From a bacterium (GTDB taxonomy: Bacteria; SZUA-182; SZUA-191; JAJRXT01), in the NCBI GenBank assembly GCA_024277605.1, contig JAJRUU010000194.1, forward strand, positions 1 to 13,613: 13,613 nt of DNA. The letters run 5' to 3'. Both the position numbers and the translations under genes were made by a program. Shown here in pieces: positions 7,357 to 13,613 of the stretch. The notes beneath the pieces were generated by a model. It saw only the letters and a program-made list of their open reading frames with translations. It ran no database searches and had not been told where the DNA came from. Numbering within the stretch: the stretch's first letter is position 1; each line of letters begins with the position of its first letter.

Positions 7357-8823
7357 GTGAAAAGACTCTTACTCAATCCCCCGTTTTTGAAAAATTTTTC
7401 CCGCCCTCAGCGCAGCCCGGCGGTGACTAAGAGCGGCACGCTTTATTTCCCTATGTGGCTAGCATATGCTACCGGGGCGCTGCAGAAATCCGGCTTTGAG
7501 GTGGATCTGGTCGATGCCCCGGCTGATAATCATGATGTGGCTTATTGTGTCAAGCGGGCCAAAGAGTTTAGTCCCGGGCTTATCGTTATCGATACCAGTA
7601 CCCCCAGTATCTACAATGATATAGATATTGCCGGAAGGTTGAAGGATGAATTGCCGGAGGCTTTTATCATTTTAGTGGGCACTCATGTATCCGCCCTGCC
7701 GGAGGAAACGCTGAGGATCGATAACCGGATAGATGCGGTAGCCCAATATGAATATGACTATACCCTGCCAGAGCTGGCAAAGACTTTGGGCAAGAAGGGG
7801 GATTTGAGCGAGGTTGCCGGGATTATTTTCAGGGATAACGGTAAGTTTGTTCACACCACCAGGCGGCCGTTTATAAATGATCTGGATGAGTTGCCTCGGG
7901 TGAGCGAGGTGTACCGTAAGTTCCTAAAAGTGGAGAATTACTTTAACCCCAATGCCCTCTATCCCATGCTGACTATTACCACCAGTCGTGGTTGTCCCTT
8001 CCCGTGCACTTTCTGCGTCTATCCACAGACCCTTATGGGCAGAGGTTTCAGGCTCAGGAGTGTGGAGAATGTGGTGGCTGAGTTGGAGTATATTGTGGAG
8101 CATTTTCCGCAAGTTAAGGCTGTATTTTTCGAAGACGATACGCTGACGGTTAATAAAGAAAGATGCAAGGCGTTAGCTGAGCTTATAATCCAGAAGGGAA
8201 TAAAAATCTCCTGGACGGCTAATTCCAGAGTTAGCCTGGATTATGAGACCATGCGCATTATGAAACAGGCCGGCTGCCGCTCATTCTGTGTAGGCTTTGA
8301 AAGTGGAAGCCAGCGGATTTTAGACAATATGAAGAAAAAGATAAAATTAGCCGAGATGGAGATATTTATGACGCATACCAAGCGGGCCGGGATTTTAATT
8401 CATGGCTGCTTTATGGCCGGTCTTCCCGGTGAGACTAAGGAAACCCTGAGCCAGACGCTGAACCTGGCTAAACGGCTCAACCCGGATACGGTACAGTTTT
8501 ACCCGGTGATGGTATATCCCGGTACGGAGGCCTATAACTGGTATAGGGAAAAGGGGCTGATCACTGTCGCCGATTTCTCTAAATGGATTACCTCGGAGGG
8601 GCTGCATAATACGGTGATTAGTACTGAAGAGCTGTCATCGGCGGAGCTGGTAAGTTTTTGCGATGATGCCCGGCGCAAATTCTATCTAAGGCCCGGTTAT
8701 ATATTCTATAAGCTTAAACAACTGTTTACCCACCCCCAAGAGATTCGCCGCACCCTTAAAGCCGCCCGGACCTTTGTAAAATACCTGATTAAAGGATCGG
8801 GTATCACTAGCGACAAATGCTGA
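7357..8823 (+). CDS. B12-binding-domain radical SAM enzyme
   Basis: A protein of 488 residues from a GTG start behind GAGGT. I chose this start because MKRLLLNPPF is the standard opening strand of the cobalamin-binding domain, which runs to about residue 150 (FIILVGTHVSALPEE near 103-117, EYDYTLPEL near 132-140). The radical SAM core follows, with its [4Fe-4S] cysteines at 213, 217 and 220 (CPFPCTFC) after TTSRG. Further core signatures are FFEDDTLTVNKERC, GFESGSQRILDNMKK and the late GLPGETKET. No DxHxxG cobalamin motif is evident, which is common in this class. Relatives methylate or rearrange unactivated carbons, for example in hopanoids, phosphonates and antibiotics. Here it might methylate a sugar or lipid part of the cluster product. 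Confidence 0.85.
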   Translation: MKRLLLNPPFLKNFSRPQRSPAVTKSGTLYFPMWLAYATGALQKSGFEVDLVDAPADNHDVAYCVKRAKEFSPGLIVIDTSTPSIYNDIDIAGRLKDELPEAFIILVGTHVSALPEETLRIDNRIDAVAQYEYDYTLPELAKTLGKKGDLSEVAGIIFRDNGKFVHTTRRPFINDLDELPRVSEVYRKFLKVENYFNPNALYPMLTITTSRGCPFPCTFCVYPQTLMGRGFRLRSVENVVAELEYIVEHFPQVKAVFFEDDTLTVNKERCKALAELIIQKGIKISWTANSRVSLDYETMRIMKQAGCRSFCVGFESGSQRILDNMKKKIKLAEMEIFMTHTKRAGILIHGCFMAGLPGETKETLSQTLNLAKRLNPDTVQFYPVMVYPGTEAYNWYREKGLITVADFSKWITSEGLHNTVISTEELSSAELVSFCDDARRKFYLRPGYIFYKLKQLFTHPQEIRRTLKAARTFVKYLIKGSGITSDKC

Positions 8824-8842
8824 TCTCAAACTGGATTTTCCA

Positions 8843-9805
8843 ATGATTTCGGTTGTTATCCCCGCATATAATGCCCAAGAGACGCTTGAACAATGCTTGT
8901 CGGCTTTGACAAAGCAGACTCACCCGGCAGATTCATATGAGGTTATAGTGGTTGACGACGGCTCAACAGATCTAACTGGAAAAATTGCACAGGATTATGC
9001 CGTTAGATATATCCGTCAGGTGAACCAGGGGCCGGCTGCCGCCAGAAACAACGGGGTAAGGCAAGCCAGGGGAGATATTATACTGTTTACCGATGCGGAT
9101 TGTGTGCCGGATAATAACTGGATCAGTGAAATGCTGAAGCCGTTTGATGAGGCGCAGGTAGCTGCGGTTAAAGGGGCTTATAGAACCAGACAGCACAGCC
9201 TGAGCGCACGCTTTGCCCAGCTTGAATTCGAAGAGCGTTTTGAGCTGCTGAAGAAAGCCGATTCAATAGATATGGTGGATACTTATTCCGCCGGTTTTCG
9301 CCGGGACATATTCCTGGAATTAGGCGGGTTTGACACCTCTTTTCCGGTAGCCAACAATGAAGATACCGAACTATCCTATCGCATGTCGGCTCAGGGCTAT
9401 AAGATGGTGTTTAGTCCACAGGCGATTGTCTGTCACTTAAGACATTCTGACACTATTATAAAATATGCCAGACTGAAATTTTGGCGGGGCTATTGGCGCA
9501 TGGTGGTTTATAAAAAGTTCCCGGATAAGATGCTTAAAGACAGCTATACCCCTCAAACCCTGAAACTACAGATTTTATTCTTATATGCCGCCTTGCTTTT
9601 ATTGCCGCTTGCGGCGATGTGGCCAGCATTTGAATTTCCCTTTTTCCTGAGCTTAACAGCTTTTGGCATAGTATGTATCCCCTTTGGTTTTTTTGTCGGC
9701 ATACGTGATTTGTCAGTGGGTTTGCTGTCCCCTGTTTTTCTTACTATACGGGCCGCTTCATTGGGGGCGGGTATGATATGGGGGGTATTGTATGGCTCGG
9801 CTTAG
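8843..9805 (+). CDS. Family 2 glycosyltransferase with C-terminal membrane helices
   Basis: A protein of 320 residues. The GT-A fold opens with ISVVIPAYNAQETLEQCL and VIVVDDGSTD (Asp38-Asp39), then has the metal-binding TDADC at 83-87 and the likely catalytic base in NNEDTELSYR (Glu173-Asp174). After about residue 243 it turns hydrophobic, with likely membrane helices near 244-262, 265-287 and 294-316. Such proteins transfer a sugar from a nucleotide donor to a lipid-linked or growing glycan at the inner face of the membrane. This is the only glycosyltransferase in the window, so others must be elsewhere if a polymer is made. The ribosome site is weak (GGAT at 8833-8836). It ends in TAG and overlaps the next gene by 14 bases. 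Confidence 0.88.
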   Translation: MISVVIPAYNAQETLEQCLSALTKQTHPADSYEVIVVDDGSTDLTGKIAQDYAVRYIRQVNQGPAAARNNGVRQARGDIILFTDADCVPDNNWISEMLKPFDEAQVAAVKGAYRTRQHSLSARFAQLEFEERFELLKKADSIDMVDTYSAGFRRDIFLELGGFDTSFPVANNEDTELSYRMSAQGYKMVFSPQAIVCHLRHSDTIIKYARLKFWRGYWRMVVYKKFPDKMLKDSYTPQTLKLQILFLYAALLLLPLAAMWPAFEFPFFLSLTAFGIVCIPFGFFVGIRDLSVGLLSPVFLTIRAASLGAGMIWGVLYGSA

Positions 9806-10889
9806 GAAGTTTATAAAATATTTTATGCTGGTGCTTATAGGGTGTATTTTATCTTTTGCCATACTTGAATGTTTTTTGAGAATATATGAGCCTTTTGAGT
9901 TTCGGATGAAGGGAGATAAAATAATATTGCCGGTTAATAAGAAATATATAATTAAGGATAATCGGCTAAAAAAACTTGATAAGACTATTATTCATACAAA
10001 AAATTCATTGGGTTTCAGAGGCCAGGAACCTCCAGCTGATTTTGGAGATTATTTGACGATTATCACCGTTGGCGGCAGCACCACGGAGTGTTTTTTTATA
10101 TCTGATGGGAAAACCTGGCCGGATATTCTGGGGGAAAAGTTAAAACATAATTTTAAGAAAATGTTTATTAATAATGCCGGGATAACAGGCCATTCGACAT
10201 CCGGTCATATAGTGTTAATGGAAAACCATGTAGCAAAATTGAAGCCCACAATAGTCTTGTTTTTAATAGGAAGAAATGAAATTGGGCAAGGTCGTAAAAG
10301 AGGCCTTCAAAGAAATATGGCGAAAATGGCCAGTTACAGCGAGGTTTTTGCCCTTTCTCAAAATATCTACAGATATTTAAGGGCTAAGGCAATAGGAGTG
10401 GTCTGGCGGGAGGTTAATTTAGAAGAATCAGAAAGCATAGAAATATCCAAAGAGGCCCGGGAGCGCATTAAACAGGAGCATAAGGATAATTATTTAAATA
10501 TTTACGAGATGAAATTACGTAAGCTCATTAGAATTTCAAAAGAAAACGGTATCATACCCGTTATTATAACGCAGCCCACGCTCTTTGGAAATGAAATTGA
10601 TGATGTTACAAATGTTGATTTATCAAAAATAAAATGGAAGAATGTTAATGGTGCACTCGCTTGGGAAGTGCTGGAGCTGTACAACGGTGTTACAAAAAAG
10701 GTTGCCGCAAATGAGGGTGTTTTTGTTATAGATTTAGCCCACGAATTAGAGAAAAGCTCAAGATATTTTTATGATTTTGATCATTATACTAATGCGGGAG
10801 CACAAAGAATAAGCGAGATCATTTATAAGCGCCTATGCCCTTTTTTAAAAGAGAACTTTAGGGAATACTCTAGCGGAAATTGTGAATGA
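9792..10889 (+). CDS. Membrane-anchored SGNH hydrolase-like protein
   Basis: A protein of 365 residues. One N-terminal membrane segment (about residues 8-27, FIKYFMLVLIGCILSFAIL) anchors it, with the rest probably outside the cell. SGNH motifs occur in order: block I GGSTTE at 94-99 (nucleophile Ser96), block II NNAG at 127-130, block III GRNE at 160-163 (the usual GxND has Glu for Asp), and block V DFDH at 328-331 (Asp328, His331). Members act as acetyl-xylan-type esterases, lipases or O-acyltransferases on glycans, so it may trim or move acyl groups on the cluster product. ATG 9792 lies behind GGGGGG at 9779-9784. The gene is much richer in A+T than its neighbours on both sides. Its TGA overlaps the next ATG. 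Confidence 0.75.
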   Translation: MARLRKFIKYFMLVLIGCILSFAILECFLRIYEPFEFRMKGDKIILPVNKKYIIKDNRLKKLDKTIIHTKNSLGFRGQEPPADFGDYLTIITVGGSTTECFFISDGKTWPDILGEKLKHNFKKMFINNAGITGHSTSGHIVLMENHVAKLKPTIVLFLIGRNEIGQGRKRGLQRNMAKMASYSEVFALSQNIYRYLRAKAIGVVWREVNLEESESIEISKEARERIKQEHKDNYLNIYEMKLRKLIRISKENGIIPVIITQPTLFGNEIDDVTNVDLSKIKWKNVNGALAWEVLELYNGVTKKVAANEGVFVIDLAHELEKSSRYFYDFDHYTNAGAQRISEIIYKRLCPFLKENFREYSSGNCE

Positions 10890-11518
10890 CAACAAAATCG
10901 GATAAAGCACAGGTTTATAAAAGCATCTGCCGTGTATGTCACGGGGGTTGTGGGGTGTTGGTGAGCGTCAAAGAGGGTAGGCTGGTAAAGGTCAAGGGCG
11001 ACCCGTCCTCACCCATGAGTCAGGGCTGGATGTGCGTTAAGGGACTCAACTCCCCTGAGATTGCCAATCATCCTGATCGCTTAACGCATCCTCTTAAGAG
11101 AAAAGGCGAGCGCGGCGGCGGACAATGGGAGAAAATTTCCTGGGATGAGGTCTTGGGGGATATTGCGGCTAAGCTGGATAAATTCAGAGCCGAATCCGGC
11201 GCTGAATCGATCGCCCTGGGGCAGGGTACCGGGCGGCATCATTTTATGCATACGGTACGCTTTGCCAATGCCCTGGGTACGCCGAACTGGTATGAGCCGG
11301 GGCTGGCGCAGTGCTTTATCCCGCGCATTAGCGTATGTAACCTGACCTATGGCGGGTTTGTGGTGGGGGATTATTACAGCGATACTCCGCCTAAATGTAT
11401 CTTGTTCTGGGGGCATAATCCGCTGGTATCCGGCCCGGATGGAGAGATCTCCATATCGGTTAAACGGGCTTTAGATAAGGGGGCGATTGGGATTGCCATT
11501 GATCCCCGGCGCTCCTAG
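10886..11518 (+). CDS. Molybdopterin oxidoreductase, N-terminal part up to in-frame TAG
   Basis: The first 210 codons of a DMSO-reductase-family enzyme. The [4Fe-4S] ligands are Cys15, Cys18, Cys22 and Cys50 (CRVCHGGC and WMCVKG), and Lys52 is the usual electron-relay residue. Cys143 in LAQCFIPR is the probable Mo/W ligand, matching Cys141 of acetylene hydratase as I recall that sequence. That enzyme's catalytic Asp13 corresponds here to His19, so acetylene hydration is unlikely. There is no Tat signal, so it is cytoplasmic. The start ATGA overlaps the SGNH gene stop. The frame stops at TAG 11516-11518 in the middle of the molybdopterin-binding motif region (IDPRRS), far short of the 700 or so residues of the family. 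Alone this fragment could not fold into an active enzyme. Confidence 0.85.
   Translation: MTTKSDKAQVYKSICRVCHGGCGVLVSVKEGRLVKVKGDPSSPMSQGWMCVKGLNSPEIANHPDRLTHPLKRKGERGGGQWEKISWDEVLGDIAAKLDKFRAESGAESIALGQGTGRHHFMHTVRFANALGTPNWYEPGLAQCFIPRISVCNLTYGGFVVGDYYSDTPPKCILFWGHNPLVSGPDGEISISVKRALDKGAIGIAIDPRRS
11516..11518 (+). other. In-frame amber codon inside the molybdopterin oxidoreductase
   Basis: TAG replaces codon 211 between ...IDPRRS and TAARCKYW. Homologues read DPRR[ST]-x-TA here, so exactly one residue is replaced and no bases are lost or gained. The next 494 codons stay open in the same frame and remain family-like. Possible causes are a CAG or AAG to TAG point mutation, a sequencing error, nonsense suppression, or pyrrolysine decoding. 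UGA-type selenocysteine is excluded because the codon is TAG. Confidence 0.9.
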
Positions 11519-13003
11519 ACTGCCGCCCGCTGTAAGTATTGGCTGTCCATCAGACCCGGTACGGATGCGGCGCTGGCGCTGGCTATGATCCACGTAATTA
11601 TAAATGAGGAGTTATACGATAAGGAGTTTGTGGATCAGTGTACTGTCGGTTTTAGCGAGTTAAAACAACATGTAGCCGCATGTACTCCACAATGGGCGGC
11701 GGATATAACCTGGATACCGGCGGCTGATATTGTGCAGGCGGCGCGTACCTATGCGCAGAATAAACCGGCGATACTGGAATGGGGAGTGTCGATTGAGCAG
11801 AACTCAAATTCGCTTCAGACAGTGCGGGCGATTGCCATCCTGCGCGCCTTAACCGGCAATATAGATCTGCCCGGAAGCGATATTTTGGGGATGAACATAT
11901 TGCGGGCTTATCCTGTCTTGAGGGATAAACTGCCCAAAGCGATGCTGAAAAAGCGCCTTGGCGCTGATACCTATAAGCTTTTGGGCGGCTTTCGGGCGGT
12001 TATGCCGTCAGCGCATATACCGGCGGTGTTTCGGGCGATGAGAACCGGGGAGCCGTACTGCATCCGGGGGCTGTTGATATTTGGCGGCAATCCCCTGCTT
12101 ACGGTGGCGAATTCTAAAGAGGTGTATGAGAGTTTAAAAAAGCTGGATCTATTGGTGGTGGCCGATTTGTTTATGACGCCCACGGCCGCCATGGCGGATT
12201 ATGTGCTGCCAGCGGCCTTCTGGCCTGAGGTGGAGCAGATTATCGGCTATCCCCTGGCGGCGGAAAACATGGTAATGGCTCAGCAAAAGCTTACCCAAAG
12301 GGGTGAGTGCCGACAGGATGAGTGGATGATGGATGAGTTGTCCAAGCGGTTGAACCTGCCGGGGAGCGAGGAGAGCCTGCAATATGTAATGAATTATCAA
12401 CTGGAACCACTTGGGGTAACCTATCAGGAACTTAAGGAAAAAGGTTTTATATACCCGCCCCATGAATATAAGAAATATGAGAAAAACGGTTTTAGAACTC
12501 CATCTAAAAAGGTTGAGCTTTATTGTAAGAGTTTAGAGCGAATGGGTTATGACCCGCTGCCGGGTTATAAGGAACCAGCAGAAAGCCCGCTACAGACGTC
12601 GGAGTTAGCTAAACAATTTCCCTATGTGCTGACTACCGGCAGCCGCCGGAAGGAGTTTTTCCATAGCGAGCAGCGTCAGATACCGTCTTTAAGAAAACGC
12701 CGCCCTGACCCGCAGGTGGAGCTGCACCCGGATGTTGCTAATGCACATGGAATAAAAGATGGCGCTTGGGTTATTATCAGCTCACCCAGAGGCAGTATAC
12801 GAATGAAGGCCAGAATCACCGCCGATATTAATCCTAAGGTTATAAACATTGAACACGGCTGGTGGTTCCCGGAGAAAGCGGCCTCAGACTATGGGGTGTG
12901 GGAATCTAACGCCAATATACTAACCAGCAACGCCCCGCCTTATGACCCAGCCTTTGGTTCGTATCAGTTACGGGGTTTATTGTGCAAGGTTGAACCGGAA
13001 TAG
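11519..13003 (+). CDS. Molybdopterin oxidoreductase, C-terminal part after in-frame TAG
   Basis: Continues the preceding frame without a shift, giving 705 codon positions in all (including the TAG), the normal length for acetylene-hydratase-like and formate-dehydrogenase-like enzymes. It opens with TAARCKYWLSIRPGTDAALA, the canonical continuation of the DPRR motif. The second cofactor-binding region is FGGNPLL...DLFMTPTAAMADYVLPAAFW. The C-terminal molybdopterin dinucleotide-binding domain runs from about residue 573 (FPYVLTTGSRRKEFFHS, VELHPDVANAHGI) to the end (SYQLRGLLCKVEPE). The first ATG, at 11585, has no visible ribosome site, so this half is unlikely to be made as a separate protein. 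Either the gene is a young pseudogene or the TAG is read through. Confidence 0.85.
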   Translation, partial: TAARCKYWLSIRPGTDAALALAMIHVIINEELYDKEFVDQCTVGFSELKQHVAACTPQWAADITWIPAADIVQAARTYAQNKPAILEWGVSIEQNSNSLQTVRAIAILRALTGNIDLPGSDILGMNILRAYPVLRDKLPKAMLKKRLGADTYKLLGGFRAVMPSAHIPAVFRAMRTGEPYCIRGLLIFGGNPLLTVANSKEVYESLKKLDLLVVADLFMTPTAAMADYVLPAAFWPEVEQIIGYPLAAENMVMAQQKLTQRGECRQDEWMMDELSKRLNLPGSEESLQYVMNYQLEPLGVTYQELKEKGFIYPPHEYKKYEKNGFRTPSKKVELYCKSLERMGYDPLPGYKEPAESPLQTSELAKQFPYVLTTGSRRKEFFHSEQRQIPSLRKRRPDPQVELHPDVANAHGIKDGAWVIISSPRGSIRMKARITADINPKVINIEHGWWFPEKAASDYGVWESNANILTSNAPPYDPAFGSYQLRGLLCKVEPE

Positions 13004-13055
13004 TCAGGGGAAGAACAGCATACAAAACGATTACAAAGTGGAGAAAAGAGAACTT

Positions 13056-13388
13056 ATGAGCAATAATGTTGTTGATTTAAATAGGGGTAAAGGCAAGGGC
13101 GGTCGGAAGAAGAATGACCCGGCAAAAACGACCACGGGTGTCCCGCAAGGTCCCAAATATGTTGGTCTTCCCTGCAGAGTTTGTAACGAAAGACATAAAA
13201 AGTATATGGTGGTGCAAGTCCTGGTTGCGGCGTCTGGACAACCCCAAGCGATACCCTTGATGATCTGCCCCAGTTGCGGCTATACTTTTATTCCCCAGGA
13301 TATGCTGGATAAACTGAAAAATTCTATTGATACACCAGACCACATAATTATCCCGGACGCAACGCCGGATATTACGAAGCCGGAATGA
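13056..13388 (+). CDS. Small zinc-ribbon protein of unknown function
   Basis: A protein of 110 residues. I chose ATG 13056, 52 bases after the oxidoreductase stop and preceded by GGAG (13040-13043) and AGAG. An upstream in-frame ATG at 12942 lies inside the oxidoreductase and has no ribosome site. The N-terminus is basic and glycine-rich (RGKGKGGRKKND, 10-21). Two CxxC knuckles, Cys40/Cys43 (CRVC) and Cys71/Cys74 (CPSC), flank a beta-type stretch (KYMVVQVLVAASGQPQAIPL) and so form a likely zinc ribbon. The tail is Asp/Pro/Ile-rich. I do not recognise the family. The basic arm plus zinc ribbon would suit nucleic-acid binding or protein contact. It could be co-transcribed with the oxidoreductase, but a functional link is not shown. 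Confidence 0.68.
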   Translation: MSNNVVDLNRGKGKGGRKKNDPAKTTTGVPQGPKYVGLPCRVCNERHKKYMVVQVLVAASGQPQAIPLMICPSCGYTFIPQDMLDKLKNSIDTPDHIIIPDATPDITKPE

Positions 13389-13410
13389 TGTATATCCAGA
13401 GGTTGCCACT

Positions 13411-13473
13411 TATGATCTCGCCTTTGGATCGTATCAGTTACGGGGTTTATTGTGCAGGATTGAACTCGAATAA
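13411..13473 (+). pseudogene. Fossil 3' end of a second molybdopterin oxidoreductase gene
   Basis: These 63 bases align without gaps to 12941-13003, the last codons of the oxidoreductase gene, with nine mismatches (about 86% identity). The frame is kept: it reads YDLAFGSYQLRGLLCRIELE and ends in TAA, against YDPAFGSYQLRGLLCKVEPE and TAG. Mismatches are spread out and several are synonymous or conservative, as expected for an old paralogous copy instead of a fresh duplication. The rest of the copy is absent. Upstream similarity ends abruptly at about 13411, after the zinc-ribbon gene. Confidence 0.8.
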
Positions 13474-13613
13474 TTAAGTATGGTGTCCCCGGAATTATGT
13501 GGTCTTACAAATCATTTTCTTTAATTGTTCCTTTCCTGAATATCGTTTTTTTTATCCCTCTCGGTCACTACTGTCCGGTTAATAATCGAATAAATTCAAC
13601 TGGATACAACCAG
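13474..13613. other. Right-edge non-coding stretch, possible IS end
   Basis: No convincing ORF is seen. GGTGTCCCC at 13482-13490 carries the reverse complement of the GGGGAC core also seen at 187-192 and 1251-1256. CACTACTGTCCGGTTAA at 13566-13582 reminds me of terminal repeats of transposons in clostridia, but the element would lie beyond the window and no transposase is visible. The GGTCACTACTGTCCGG stretch has no mate in the window. Confidence 0.25.

Noticed and set aside
9803..9805. Readthrough of the glycosyltransferase TAG as further evidence of amber recoding
   Set aside because: Readthrough would add only about 20 residues of antifamily sequence inside the next gene's start. The TAG is a normal stop at the expected family length.
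11081..11416. Minus-strand open frame of 111 codons
   Set aside because: It is antisense to the well-conserved oxidoreductase frame and shows no recognisable domain or ribosome site. It is open because of the G+C-rich codon pattern.
11516..11518. Selenocysteine as the explanation for the internal stop
   Set aside because: The codon is TAG, not TGA, and the metal-ligand position (Cys143) is an ordinary cysteine codon elsewhere in the gene.
12942..13055. Upstream start for the zinc-ribbon protein, adding 38 residues
   Set aside because: It lies in another frame of the oxidoreductase 3' end with no ribosome site. The added sequence is simply that gene read out of frame.
13077..13409. Minus-strand open frame of 110 codons opposite the zinc-ribbon gene
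   Set aside because: The + frame has two CxxC pairs and a ribosome site, while the antisense product has no coherent motif.

Overview
The window carries one long run of genes, all on the + strand. It most likely comes from an anaerobic low-to-mid-GC Gram-positive bacterium, with a Desulfotomaculum/Pelotomaculum-like clostridium as my best guess. The signs are strong AGGAG-type ribosome sites, GTG starts, mixed GC content, a cytoplasmic tungsten/molybdenum enzyme resembling acetylene hydratase, and a B12-type radical SAM enzyme. No rRNA, tRNA or other taxonomic marker is present, so this placement is an inference.

Left edge (1-238): no complete gene. It holds a compact three-way-junction palindrome at 113-175, of the kind formed by REP-like repeats.

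Sulfotransferase array (239-5135): five PAPS-dependent sulfotransferase genes in a row. Genes 1, 2, 3 and 5 are paralogues of one family and gene 4 belongs to another. Genes 1-3 arose by tandem duplication. Gene 2 is a mosaic: its first 96 bases match gene 3 with one mismatch, and a 155-base tract near its 3' end matches gene 1 with two mismatches. This points to recent gene conversion.

Glycan-type enzymes (5161-10889): an FAD oxidoreductase of the protoporphyrinogen-oxidase/UDP-galactopyranose-mutase-like fold, a NodB-like deacetylase-type protein, a B12-binding radical SAM enzyme, a membrane-anchored family 2 glycosyltransferase, and a membrane-anchored SGNH hydrolase. Spacing is short and several genes overlap, so 239-10889 reads as one operon. 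Together they suggest assembly and decoration (sulfation, and possibly deacetylation or acyl exchange) of a cell-surface or secreted glycan or glycolipid. The product cannot be named from the sequence.

Right part (10886-13613): a molybdopterin oxidoreductase of about 705 codons interrupted by an in-frame TAG at codon 211, then a small zinc-ribbon protein, then a 63-base fossil of the 3' end of a second copy of the oxidoreductase gene. A possible insertion-sequence end lies at the right edge. Base composition changes abruptly at 10886, and the metabolic enzyme looks joined to the glycan operon by rearrangement even though start and stop overlap by four bases.
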